From NCBI RefSeq assembly GCF_036002945.1, contig NZ_CP108529.1, positions 5,265,001 to 5,329,000 on the forward strand: a stretch of 64,000 nucleotides of DNA, read 5' to 3'. Of this stretch, positions 41,746-50,313 are shown piece after piece (positions within the stretch are counted from its first letter, which is position 1; every line of letters begins with the position of its first letter). The translations under genes were made by a program, and so were the position numbers. The stretch is from Streptomyces sp. NBC_01224. Its GTDB lineage: Bacteria; Actinomycetota; Actinomycetes; Streptomycetales; Streptomycetaceae. Under the pieces are notes generated by a model that was not told where the DNA came from, made no database searches, and was given only the letters and a program-made list of their open reading frames with translations.

Positions 41746-42287
41746 GGCGCGTCGCTCGACCAGAACGTCGACTTCACGTTCGGCGCCGGCAACTCCTGCT
41801 TCGAGTAGTCGGGACCGTTCGGCTTGCTGGTCGGCGGAGCAACCTCGGACTTCTCCAGACACGGGGTGGTGACGCTCACGTGGGCCTGGCCGGTGGTCCC
41901 GATCAGGACTTCGAGTTGGAAGCCGTCCTGGGTCTCGAAGTTGGCCGCCAGCCCGTTCGGACTCGTGGCGACGAGCTTGTAGCCCTTGCTTTTCCAGTGG
42001 CGTTCCAGCATGCCGAGGAAGCCGCCACGCCGTTCAGCAGAGATGATCGTCATGACGGAACGCTCGCGGTCCACGTAGCAGTCACCCGGCATGGAGTACC
42101 TGTGTGTCCACTGAACGGGAGGCTTGATGGACGCAAACGTCTCGTCCAGAATCGTGTCCGCCCTGTCGGCCGCCTCTTGCATGTTCATCTTCGATTGGCT
42201 TCCCTTGGTTGAGGACGCGGTACCTGTCGCGCCGCACCCGGCCAGAAGCAGAACCAGCACTGCGGCCGCTGCAACCCTTTTCCTCAT
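41733..42287 (-). CDS. lipoprotein, unknown
   Basis: A 184-residue lipoprotein with lipobox LAGC (Cys18) and a compact domain (WTHRYSMPGDCYVDRERSVM, GMLERHWKSKGY, FQLEVLIGTTGQAHVSVTTP) with two Cys. Similar lipoproteins follow MAWDEWEQ-type WXG-like genes in Streptomyces. GGGAGA lies eight bases before ATG 42287, and the start overlaps the stop of the upstream small gene (ATGA). Its own stop lies within a few bases of the helicase remnant. Confidence 0.78.
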   Translation of the reverse strand: MRKRVAAAAVLVLLLAGCGATGTASSTKGSQSKMNMQEAADRADTILDETFASIKPPVQWTHRYSMPGDCYVDRERSVMTIISAERRGGFLGMLERHWKSKGYKLVATSPNGLAANFETQDGFQLEVLIGTTGQAHVSVTTPCLEKSEVAPPTSKPNGPDYSKQELPAPNVKSTFWSSDAPLSS

Positions 42288-42490
42288 CGCGGCGTCTCCC
42301 TCGTGACGAGCCCATGCCTTCCCCTGCCTTGGTCCCACGCCGCCTTGTCGGACCTCAGCTTGCCGACACCGCCGCCGCTGCCACCGGAAGTGGAACCTCT
42401 GGGGGCGGCGGGCAGTTGGTTGAGCTGCAACTGCGTGGTGTGCCGCTCGACCACCGCGGTCTTGAGCTGCTCCCACTCATCCCACGCCAT
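42284..42490 (-). CDS. shortened MAWDEWEQ-type (WXG100-like) protein, possibly frameshifted
   Basis: A 68-residue protein beginning MAWDEWEQLKTAVVERHTTQ, then MQLNQL-like QLQLNQLP and a Gly-rich stretch, the N-terminus of a Streptomyces ESX/WXG-like family whose members are usually 100 residues or longer. After KLRSDKAAWDQ the frame becomes Arg-rich and stops in an ATGA overlap with the lipoprotein gene. Removing one base after that point gives AWDQAGEGMGS, closer to the family, so a one-base insertion near 42330 is likely. Either a frameshifted gene or a short variant. Confidence 0.55.
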   Translation of the reverse strand: MAWDEWEQLKTAVVERHTTQLQLNQLPAAPRGSTSGGSGGGVGKLRSDKAAWDQGRGRHGLVTRETPR

Positions 42491-42662
42491 GCGGGGCCCC
42501 TCCCCGTGCCTCGTCGCACACCTGCGAGCGGATATGAACGTGCGACAGCAACGTTTTGGTGATCGAGAAGTACCGTAGCGCCAGCGCGTAGGCGACGGAC
42601 TCGGTCAGCTCCCGCGAGTGCTCGGTGCTGCCCTGCCGGGTGGGCGGTGGGGGGTGGGGGTG

Positions 42663-44738
42663 TCAGGCGCTCGGTCGGGGGCGGGCGATGAGTATGGCCA
42701 CGTCGTCGTGATCGTCCGGGTCGCGCAGCGAGGCCAGGAGGCGGTCGCAGGTTTCTTCCAGGGAGCGGTCGGGGCCGTCGAGTACGCCGAGGAATACGTT
42801 CAGGCGATCGTCGATGGTGTCGCGGCGTGTTTCGACCAAGCCATCGGTGTAGAGGACCAGTTGATCGCCGGGGCGCAGGGGAACGGTGGTCGTCTCGAAC
42901 GGGACGCCGCCGACGCCGAGGGGTGCGCCGGGGGGCAGGTCGAGCAGTTCGGGGGGTTCGCCGGTGCGTGTCAGCGCGGGGGGCAGGTGTCCGGCCGCGG
43001 CGATGCGGCACTGGTTGTTGTGCGGGTCGTATTCGGCGTAGACGCAGGTGGCGATGTAGGGGTCCAGGCCGGCTGTGATCTTGTCGAGGTGTTGCAGCAC
43101 CTGGGCGGGCGGGAGACCGAGTTCGGCCAGGGTGGCGGTGGCGGTGCGCAGGCGGCCCATCGTGGCGGCCGCATCGATGCCGCTGCCCATCACATCGCCC
43201 ACCACGAGCGCGGTCTTGTCTCCGGAGAGGGGAATGACGTCGAACCAGTCGCCGCCGACCTCGGTCGAGGTTCCGGCGGGTTGGTAGCGAGTGGCGAGTT
43301 CCAGGCCCGCGGGCGGTGTCGGACACGGCAGCAGGCTGCGCTGGAGCTTCACCGCGGTATTGCGGACGCTCTGGTACAGGCGCGCATTGTCGAGGGACAC
43401 CGCAGTCCGGCCGGCCAGCTCGCAGGCCAGGGTGGCGTCGTCCGCGTCGAAGGGGAGCGGATTGCGGCCGCGCATCAGGGTCAGGAGTCCGAACGTCCCG
43501 CCCTGGGCGGTCAGCGGTATCGCGAGATAGGAGTGGATGCCGGCACTGGCCAGGACGGCGGCGGCCCCGGCATCGCGGGCGATGCGTGCCAGATCCCATT
43601 CGTCCACGTGAGCCACCATGATCGGTTGACCGGTACGCACACATTGGGCGGGCAGTCGGTCGGCGTCATAGCTGACCAGGTGACCGGCCGTGCCGACAGC
43701 GGGGGCCACCTCCGTGAAGGAGGCGGTTCTCACGGCGAGGGTGCGGACGAGCGCCGGGCCGCTCTCGGGTGTCGCGGGGCGGCGATCGTCCAGGGCGGAG
43801 TCGAGTACGTCCACCACCGCGACGTCGCAGAGCTCGGGCACCACGACGTCGGCCAGCTCGCGAGCCGTCCGCTTGATGTCCAAGGTGGTGCCGATACGGG
43901 CAGAGCCCTCGACGATCAGGGCCAGCCGCTGCCGGGCCTGGGCCGCCGCTGTGATCGCACCGTACCGGTCGGTGACTTCCACCACCGATGTGGCGACACC
44001 CAGAACCTGACCGCCGGGGTCCTCCAGTCGGTAGACGGAGACGGACCAGGCATGATCGTTGTCGGGGTCGGCCGGGGTGCGGCCGATGGTGTACTTGTCG
44101 ACCTGGGGGCGTCCGGTCGCAAGCACTTCCCTGACTGCCGCCTCCGACGCGTCGACGCTGACGGAGGGCAGGACCTCGCGGAAACCCCGGCCGAGGTGCT
44201 CTTCGGCGGACAGGCCATGCATCCGTTCCATCGCCGGATTGACGGCCACGTAACGCAGTTCGGTATCCAGGAGCTCCAGCCCGATCGGCGACTGGGCGAT
44301 CAGCTGCTTGGACAACGCGACGTCCCGTTCCACCTCACGCAGCGCCGACGCGTCTGTGGCGATGCCCAGCGCGTACAAGTCCCCCTGCTCGTCCGGCAGT
44401 CGCGTGCAACGGAATTCCACCAGCCGTGTACTGCCGTCCCCGCACCGGGCGGGAAGGACCCCGGCCCAGCCCTCGCCGGTCTCCCTCATCCGCTCGCACT
44501 CGCCGGCCACCAGGTCCATGTACTGCTCAGGGATTAGTAGCCGCGTCGCGTGCCGACCCAGTGCCTCCTGTGCGACGTGGCCGAACAGCTCCTGTGCCTG
44601 CGGGCTCCACAATGCGATCCGCCCGGAGGCGTTCAGCCCCACCACCGCCACGCCGAGTGCGTCCAGCAACCCGCTCGGCCGCTCCAGCAGGGGGCCCGAC
44701 GAGTCGCTGTCGGCACCGAAAGTTACGGCCTCACTCAT
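42663..44738 (-). CDS. PAS-PAS-GAF-PP2C (SpoIIE-type) serine phosphatase
   Basis: A 691-residue multidomain sensor phosphatase: PAS 1 at about 24-130 (LLDALGVAVVGLNASGRIAL), PAS 2 at about 145-260 (GLELLDTELRYVAVNPAMER), GAF at about 285-440 (GIHSYLAIPLTAQGGTFGLL) and a PP2C/SpoIIE domain from about 465, with the metal-binding motifs EVGGDWFDV, GDVMGSG and DDHDDVAIL intact. It has no membrane helix. Such proteins dephosphorylate anti-anti-sigma factors and so switch on alternative sigma factors. No kinase or STAS partner is adjacent. Confidence 0.93.
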   Translation of the reverse strand: MSEAVTFGADSDSSGPLLERPSGLLDALGVAVVGLNASGRIALWSPQAQELFGHVAQEALGRHATRLLIPEQYMDLVAGECERMRETGEGWAGVLPARCGDGSTRLVEFRCTRLPDEQGDLYALGIATDASALREVERDVALSKQLIAQSPIGLELLDTELRYVAVNPAMERMHGLSAEEHLGRGFREVLPSVSVDASEAAVREVLATGRPQVDKYTIGRTPADPDNDHAWSVSVYRLEDPGGQVLGVATSVVEVTDRYGAITAAAQARQRLALIVEGSARIGTTLDIKRTARELADVVVPELCDVAVVDVLDSALDDRRPATPESGPALVRTLAVRTASFTEVAPAVGTAGHLVSYDADRLPAQCVRTGQPIMVAHVDEWDLARIARDAGAAAVLASAGIHSYLAIPLTAQGGTFGLLTLMRGRNPLPFDADDATLACELAGRTAVSLDNARLYQSVRNTAVKLQRSLLPCPTPPAGLELATRYQPAGTSTEVGGDWFDVIPLSGDKTALVVGDVMGSGIDAAATMGRLRTATATLAELGLPPAQVLQHLDKITAGLDPYIATCVYAEYDPHNNQCRIAAAGHLPPALTRTGEPPELLDLPPGAPLGVGGVPFETTTVPLRPGDQLVLYTDGLVETRRDTIDDRLNVFLGVLDGPDRSLEETCDRLLASLRDPDDHDDVAILIARPRPSA

Positions 44739-44882
44739 CCTGGGCGCCCCTTCCTCCTGCCGACGCGGCGCGCTTGTGACGCCGGCCCTGCGAGGCTGGA
44801 TGATTCCCGTGTCTCCTGGTCCTTCCATGGTCTCCTGCGGTGGCTGGTGACGCATTGCGTCGACTGGGGCAACCGCAATGAA

Positions 44883-45908
44883 ATGGTCAATGAAAGGAAA
44901 GTCGGTGGGGGAGGGCATCGGCTGGAGGGGGGCGGGGAGCCCTGCGTGGGGAGGATGTTCCCGGCGAAATCGCCGCGGGTTCGGCACGCGCCGATGTGGG
45001 CGGACGCGTCGTCAGCCGAGCTGCCTGCGAAGGCCTGCGAACGGGGGTGCGCATTGCTGTCAGGACTGTGGAAGCGGCACGGCCTGATCTTCGGTGCCGG
45101 GGCGCTGTGCATCCTGGTGAACAAGCAGGGCCTGGGGCCTCTCTGGTACACCGGCGTCGCGCTGCTCGCCATTGGTGGGCTCATGCGCTGGACCCTGGCG
45201 CGCAGGCAGCGCCCGTCCAGGGAACGGGCGCCGGTGCCGGTCCAGGTGCCCGTGGCCGGGCGCTGGATGGCGCTCAATGGTCCCGGCACGAAGGTCCCCA
45301 GCCATGTGCACAGCCATGCGCAGACATACGCCATCGACCTGAAGTGCGACCCGCTCCAGGATGAAGCGGACTCACCGGCGGCGCCGCCGTTCCGCCGGCT
45401 CTGGCCGTTCGGGCGGCGTCCTCGGCTCTATCCCTCCTTCGGTATGCCGGTGCTGGCTCCGGCCGATGGTGTGGTCGTGGCGACCGCGAGCAGGCAGCGC
45501 GACCATCTGTCCCGGATGTCGCTGCCCGGTTTCGCCTACCTCTTCGTGGAGGGGTTCATCCGCAGTCTGGGCCGGCCCTGCCACCTCTGGGGGAACTACA
45601 TCCTTTTGGACCTCGGCAAGGGCGTGTACGCGGGCCATGCCCATCTGCGGCGCGGCTCCCTCCGAGTGGCTGTGGGTGACCGGGTGACGGGCGGTCAGCA
45701 GATGGCCGAGTGCGGAAACTCCGGCAACTCCTCCGAACCGCATCTGCACTTCCAGCTCATGGACGGTCCCGATGTCTTGACCGCGCACGGTCTGCCGTTC
45801 GAATGGCGCTACCGCGACGACGACGGGATGGAGCAGACCGGAGTGCCTGAGGACTTTGCCCATGTCCAAGCTCTGTCACGTCATGACGAGTTGCGAAAGC
45901 AGCGGTAG
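44883..45908 (+). CDS. M23-family (LytM-type) peptidase homologue
   Basis: Up to 341 residues: a basic N-terminus, one or two membrane segments (about 60-95: LIFGAGALCILVNKQGLG, TGVALLAIGGLMRW) and a peptidase M23 domain with the zinc motifs HSHAQTYAIDLKCD and HLHFQLMD and the core NYILLDLGKGVYAGHAHLRR. It cleaves, or only binds, peptidoglycan cross-links at the outer face of the membrane. The start is uncertain: the ATG at 44883 has no ribosome binding site, the one at 44955 directly abuts GGGGAGG, and 44994 is also in frame. Confidence 0.82.
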   Translation: MVNERKVGGGGHRLEGGGEPCVGRMFPAKSPRVRHAPMWADASSAELPAKACERGCALLSGLWKRHGLIFGAGALCILVNKQGLGPLWYTGVALLAIGGLMRWTLARRQRPSRERAPVPVQVPVAGRWMALNGPGTKVPSHVHSHAQTYAIDLKCDPLQDEADSPAAPPFRRLWPFGRRPRLYPSFGMPVLAPADGVVVATASRQRDHLSRMSLPGFAYLFVEGFIRSLGRPCHLWGNYILLDLGKGVYAGHAHLRRGSLRVAVGDRVTGGQQMAECGNSGNSSEPHLHFQLMDGPDVLTAHGLPFEWRYRDDDGMEQTGVPEDFAHVQALSRHDELRKQR

Positions 45909-46057
45909 GATCCCGCGCCACGCGGCGCAGCAGGATCTCCGGCGGGTTCGCGGCGCGCGCGACCTGGGGGGCAACCTGCCCGTGGGGTGGTGAGGCGGGG
46001 CGGGACGGTCTCTTGACGAGGGGCGAGGGCGGGCATACCGTCGCGAATGTACTGAGC

Positions 46058-46065
46058 AAGCGCTT
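46058..46065. promoter_or_regulatory. AAGCGCTT palindrome before acyl-CoA ligase gene
   Basis: AAGCGCTT, within GAGCAAGCGCTTAGAG, lies 13 bases before the GTG and touches the ribosome binding site. TetR-type repressors of fatty-acid genes in actinobacteria often bind palindromes with AAGCGCTT cores; no TetR gene is adjacent, so this is a suggestion only. Confidence 0.35.
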
Positions 46066-46078
46066 AGAGAGGTCGTTC

Positions 46079-47851
46079 GTGCCGCACACCGACCCGACCC
46101 CCGCCACCCCCGACCCGGACGCCCAGGCATCGGCCGCTGCCGCTGAGGCCGCCTCGGAGGCCGTCGCCCGTATCGAAGCCGCGCTCACCGGTCCGGGAGC
46201 CCCGTTCGCCGTGGTGCGGGTGGAGGACGGGGTCCATGCGGGCTCGCTCGTGTACGCGGACGGGCCCAGGACGCTCCGTGAGTTCGTGGAGGCCACCTGG
46301 GCCTTCGGGGACCGGCCGTTCCTGATCGCGGGGGAGCGCAGCTACTCGTACGCCGAGTTCTTCGCCGCCGCGTCCGCGCTGGCGTGCCGGATGACCGGGA
46401 CGTACGGGCTCCGCCGAGGTGACCGGGCCGTCGTCGCGATGCGTAACCACCCCGAGTGGCAGATCGCCTTCTGGGCCGCACAGCTGGCCGGCCTGGTCGC
46501 CGTACCGCTCAATGCCTGGTGGACCGAGGACGAGTTCACGTACGCGCTGGACGACTCCGGGCCGAGTGTGCTCCTGGTGGACGGCGAACGTCTGCCCAGG
46601 GTCGCCGGGTGGGCGGCGAAGAACGGGGCGCGCGTGGTCGTCTTCCATGAGGAGGGGGCGGTTCCGGACGGCGTCGAGCGGTACGAGGACCTGCCCGCGC
46701 CCGATCCGCTCGCCGCGCCCCCCGAGGTGGAGATCCGGCCCGAGGACGATGCGACGATCATCTACACCTCCGGCACCACCGGCCGGCCCAAGGGTGCGGT
46801 CGCCACGCATCTCGCCCAGGTGGGAGCCGCACTCAACCCGCGCTACCACGCCGCCGCCTCCATGCTCGGGCGCGGGATCATCCCGGGGCAGGGGCCCGCC
46901 CCGGTGTCGCTGCTGACCTTCCCGTTCTTCCATGTCGCCGCGTTCACCGGTTTCTACGCGGCGATGGCAGCAGGCGGCACGCTCGTCCTGATGCGGAAGT
47001 GGGACGCCGAGGAGGCGCTGCGGCTGATCCGTGAGCACCACGTCACGCACTACGCGGGCGTCCCGGCGACCGCGCTCCAGTTGCTGGCCGCGGCCGAGCA
47101 CGCGGGCGACGGCCTGGAGAGCCTCCAGATGCTGAACACCGGCGGGGCCGCCGCCCCGCCCGACCTCGTCGCGCAGCTGACCGCGCGCCACGGCGACCGG
47201 ATCGAGCCCCGCAACGGCTACGGCCTGACCGAGACCAGCGGTGGTGTCCTGGCGAACTTCGGCGCCGAATACCGGCTCCACCCCGGCAGCGTCGGCCGTC
47301 CGACGCCCACCACCGAGGTGCGGATCGCCGGTCCTGCGGGCGAGGCGCTGCCCGAGGGCGAGGTCGGTGAGCTGTGGCTGCGTGGCCAGTCCCTGGTCCG
47401 CGGCTACTGGCGCGACGAGGCGGCGACCGCGCAGGCGTTCACCGACGGCTGGTTCCGGACCGGTGATCTCGCGGTGGTGCACGAGGGGCGGGTCAGTGTC
47501 GTCGACCGGATCAAGGACATGGTGGTCCGCGGCGGGGAGAACGTGTACTGCGTGGAGGTCGAGGCGGCGCTGCACGACCACCCGGACGTCGAGGACGCGG
47601 CGGTGCTGGGGGTGGCGCACCCGGTCCTGGGCGAGGAGGTCGCCGCCGTCGTCCGGCTGCGGTCCGGTGCCACGGTCACGGTCGAGGAGCTGCGGGCGCA
47701 TGTCGGGCGGAGTCTGGCCGCGTTCAAGGTCCCGGCCCATGTGCTCGTGCGCGATGAACCGCTGCCCCGGAATCCGACCGGGAAGATCCTCAAGCGGGAG
47801 TTGCGCGGGCCTGTCGAGGCGGAGGTGCGGCGGGCGGTCGGGGGCGAGTGA
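46079..47851 (+). CDS. fatty-acid/aryl acyl-CoA ligase (AMP-binding)
   Basis: A 590-residue class I adenylate-forming ligase: AMP motif YTSGTTGRPKGAV, the A5 region NGYGLTETSG, the A7/A8 hinge DGWFRTGDLAVV and DRIKDMVVRGGENVYCVEVE and the catalytic lysine in NPTGKILKREL. It activates a carboxylic acid with ATP and loads it onto CoA. An N-terminal extension of about 60 Ala-rich residues precedes the domain. The GTG at 46079 has AGAGAGG at good spacing. Substrate chain not determinable. Confidence 0.93.
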   Translation: MPHTDPTPATPDPDAQASAAAAEAASEAVARIEAALTGPGAPFAVVRVEDGVHAGSLVYADGPRTLREFVEATWAFGDRPFLIAGERSYSYAEFFAAASALACRMTGTYGLRRGDRAVVAMRNHPEWQIAFWAAQLAGLVAVPLNAWWTEDEFTYALDDSGPSVLLVDGERLPRVAGWAAKNGARVVVFHEEGAVPDGVERYEDLPAPDPLAAPPEVEIRPEDDATIIYTSGTTGRPKGAVATHLAQVGAALNPRYHAAASMLGRGIIPGQGPAPVSLLTFPFFHVAAFTGFYAAMAAGGTLVLMRKWDAEEALRLIREHHVTHYAGVPATALQLLAAAEHAGDGLESLQMLNTGGAAAPPDLVAQLTARHGDRIEPRNGYGLTETSGGVLANFGAEYRLHPGSVGRPTPTTEVRIAGPAGEALPEGEVGELWLRGQSLVRGYWRDEAATAQAFTDGWFRTGDLAVVHEGRVSVVDRIKDMVVRGGENVYCVEVEAALHDHPDVEDAAVLGVAHPVLGEEVAAVVRLRSGATVTVEELRAHVGRSLAAFKVPAHVLVRDEPLPRNPTGKILKRELRGPVEAEVRRAVGGE

Positions 47852-47899
47852 TCACGGGCGGTCGCGGCGAGTGATCATGGTGGTCAGGGGCGAGTGATC
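47843..47899. repeat. three direct repeats of GGCGAGTGATC at 23-bp period
   Basis: GGCGAGTGATC occurs at 47843, 47866 and 47889, exactly 23 bp apart, with partly similar sequence between. The array spans the stop of the ligase gene (47851) and the stop of the convergent M6 protease gene (47884), so it includes both gene ends. Confidence 0.8.
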
Positions 47900-49161
47900 C
47901 GGACGCGGTAGTCCCCCTTGTCGTTTTTGTCGATCACGGATATGCGTATCCCACTGGCCCGGTCGGTGAAGGTCTCGCCCGGCTCGTAGGTGGCGTCGGA
48001 GAGCTCGGCGTGCACATTGGGCAGCCGGGTGCAGCCGTTGCTGTCCTTGGTGCTGTCAGCCACGGACACCGGTCCCTGACCGGTGTCGACGTCCGAGCTC
48101 ACCTTGTAGATCAGCACGCCGGGCCGGCAGACCGCCTGGTCGTTGCCCGCCCGGGTCCGTACCTCCACCGCGTAGCCGGACTCACTGCTCAGCGGTATGA
48201 ACGCCAGCTTCGTGCCGCCCTTGGTGGCCAGCGGTTTCAGGACGTGGTCGCTGGTGCCGGGCTTGGAGGCGCAGCTGATCTGCTTGTTGTCCAGCCAGCC
48301 GAGCTTCCACTTGTGCCAGCCCAGCAGATCGTTGTTGACGCCCCAGTCCTCGGACATGATGTCCCAGTGTCCTACCGAGCCGCCTCCCTCCAGGGTGTAG
48401 AGGTCGGGAAGCCCGAAGATATGGCCGTTCTCGTGCGGCAGGACGCGGTATCCGGTCTGTGCGTACGACCCGGAGCCGTCGTCCTGGCGGCTGTAGATGA
48501 AGGACGCGTTGGTGAGCGGGACACCGTCCGCGTGCGGGGCGTCGTCATTGCCGGAGAACGTCACGGACAGGACGGTGTCCAGGGCGGAGGGCCCGGCGTT
48601 CGGGGTGACCAGGATGTTGACCAGGTCGTATGCGCTGAAGTCGACCTTCGGGTCGGCTGCGGCGACTATGTCCTCGGCGAGGCGGTGGTAGCCCGGCTCG
48701 TACGGTGATCCGCGGTCTATCCCGTACTCCGAGAACGGCAGTGGCATCCGCAGCCAGGACTTCACGGGAGCGTCGGGGATGTAGGTGAGTCGCCCGTACG
48801 AACCGGTCCGGAACCACTTGGTGGTCTGCGGGAAGAATTCGGCGTACCGGTCCATCGCCGGCTCGGGGCCCGGCGCGTCCGGGAAGTCGATCATCAGGTT
48901 GAGGGCGTGAATCCTGCCTGTGGAGCGGGCGTAGCCCGTCGGAGTCGGTATGCCTTCCGACATCTGCACGCCCATGGTCACCGGTATCCGGCACGGGGCG
49001 ATCGCCGCCGAAGGGGCCGTGGCCACCGGGCCGGCCGAGGCCCGGCTGGGTATCGGGAGATTGCTGCTGGCCGTGGTCGTTGCGGCAATGACCAGTGCTG
49101 TTGCCGAGCCGAGAGCGATCGGGTGACGGTGCCTGCGTATCCGGTGGCGGGTCTTCTGCAT
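47884..49161 (-). CDS. secreted M6-family metalloprotease
   Basis: A 425-residue secreted protease. The N-terminus is Arg-rich followed by a hydrophobic segment (IALGSATALVIAATTTAS), a twin-arginine-like or Sec signal. The catalytic zinc motif is HENGHIFGLPDLY (HExxH form), followed by GHWDIMSEDWG, the immune-inhibitor-A (M6) pattern. It degrades proteins outside the cell. The ATG at 49161 has GAGG seven bases upstream. A propeptide probably spans residues 45-105. Confidence 0.88.
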   Translation of the reverse strand: MQKTRHRIRRHRHPIALGSATALVIAATTTASSNLPIPSRASAGPVATAPSAAIAPCRIPVTMGVQMSEGIPTPTGYARSTGRIHALNLMIDFPDAPGPEPAMDRYAEFFPQTTKWFRTGSYGRLTYIPDAPVKSWLRMPLPFSEYGIDRGSPYEPGYHRLAEDIVAAADPKVDFSAYDLVNILVTPNAGPSALDTVLSVTFSGNDDAPHADGVPLTNASFIYSRQDDGSGSYAQTGYRVLPHENGHIFGLPDLYTLEGGGSVGHWDIMSEDWGVNNDLLGWHKWKLGWLDNKQISCASKPGTSDHVLKPLATKGGTKLAFIPLSSESGYAVEVRTRAGNDQAVCRPGVLIYKVSSDVDTGQGPVSVADSTKDSNGCTRLPNVHAELSDATYEPGETFTDRASGIRISVIDKNDKGDYRVRITRP

Positions 49162-49394
49162 ATAGGCGCCTCGGGGTCCGCGGCAGCCGGCCGACCCCGA
49201 CTGCCCTCTGCGGATCAGCCTGTGACGGGTGGTGCGGCACCGCTCGTTGAGTGCGCCGATCGGTTGGTTTTCCCGTTCCGGAAGTGTGGCTCAGGTCACA
49301 TTACGGTGGGAAATAACCGGGGATCCTTTCCCCGTTTGAATCTGTGTCCTCGCGAAAACGGGGAGGCGGTCCCCGGTTACGGGAAGGGGTCGTC

Positions 49395-50126
49395 ATGAAG
49401 AACGAAGAGCGTCGCAGTGACCAACAGCGTCGCGATAAGGGCCGGAAGGCAGGGACAGTCGTCGTGGATACCGCCACCCGCACCGCCACGGGAGCAGTGC
49501 AGCCCCGGACGACCCGTCCGCGGGCCGACGCGCTGCGCAACCGGGAGCGGATCGTGACGGCCGCGCGCGAGATGTTCGTCGAGTTCGGGCCGGATGTGCC
49601 GCTCGACGAGGTCGCCCGCCGCGCCGGTGTCGGCAACGCCACGCTCTACCGGAACTTCCCCGACCGGGCCGCGCTGACGCACGAGGTCGTGCTCGCGGTC
49701 ACCTCCCGCACCACCGACCGTGCGGAGGAGGCGACGGCCGAAGAGGCCGATCCCTTCGCCGCGCTCAGCCGCTTTGTGCACGCGGCGGCCGACGAACGGA
49801 TCGGGGCGCTGTGTCCGATGCTGTCCGGCGGCTTCGACAAGGACCATCCCGAATTGCTCGCCGAGCGTCGGCGCCTCGAAGAGGCCGTCGAAGGACTCGT
49901 GGCGCGCGCCATGTCCGCGGGGCGCCTGCGTACCGACATCGCCGTCGGTGACGTGCTGGTCGCCCTCTCCCAGCTCACCCGGCCACTGCCCGGCACCGGC
50001 TGCCTGGACATCGACCGGTTCACCCACCGCCATCTACAGCTGTTCCTGGACGGGCTGGAGGCTCCGGCCCGGTCCCAACTGCCCGGAACGGCTGCGACCT
50101 TGGAGGATCTGCGGCGCCGGCCATGA
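49395..50126 (+). CDS. TetR-family regulator, likely of the adjacent MFS pump
   Basis: A 243-residue regulator. After a disordered basic N-terminus (1-45) the helix-turn-helix lies at about residues 50-95 (RERIVTAAREMFVEFGPDVP, LDEVARRAGVGNATLYRNFP); the C-terminal domain is of the SbtR type (ALCPMLSGGFDKDHPELLA). The ATG at 49395 has GAAGGGG six bases upstream. It lies 187 bp before a DHA2 drug-efflux gene in the same direction, so it probably controls that pump. Confidence 0.9.
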   Translation: MKNEERRSDQQRRDKGRKAGTVVVDTATRTATGAVQPRTTRPRADALRNRERIVTAAREMFVEFGPDVPLDEVARRAGVGNATLYRNFPDRAALTHEVVLAVTSRTTDRAEEATAEEADPFAALSRFVHAAADERIGALCPMLSGGFDKDHPELLAERRRLEEAVEGLVARAMSAGRLRTDIAVGDVLVALSQLTRPLPGTGCLDIDRFTHRHLQLFLDGLEAPARSQLPGTAATLEDLRRRP

Positions 50127-50313
50127 CGCCCGCACCGGGCCCCTGAGCCGGGTGCCCGGTGGCGCCCCGCCACGCCTTGACCATCCCTTCCTTTTCACCG
50201 CGCTCCCTTTCGCCGACGGTCCTCTCGCCGACCGTCCTCGACCGACTGCCCGTTCACCGACCTCTCGGTTCATGACTTCGCGCGCCCGCGCGCGCCCTTA
50301 GGCGGATACCTCC

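Noticed and set aside
42491..42660. minus-strand patch reading ELTESVAYALALRYFS
   Set aside because: It looks protein-like but has no start and no family I recognise; too short to call.
42618..44537. 639-residue plus-strand frame opposite the PP2C phosphatase
   Set aside because: Shadow frame; the minus-strand gene has PAS, GAF and PP2C motifs in order.
46064..47740. 558-residue minus-strand frame across the acyl-CoA ligase
   Set aside because: Antisense shadow; the plus-strand frame has all adenylating-enzyme motifs.
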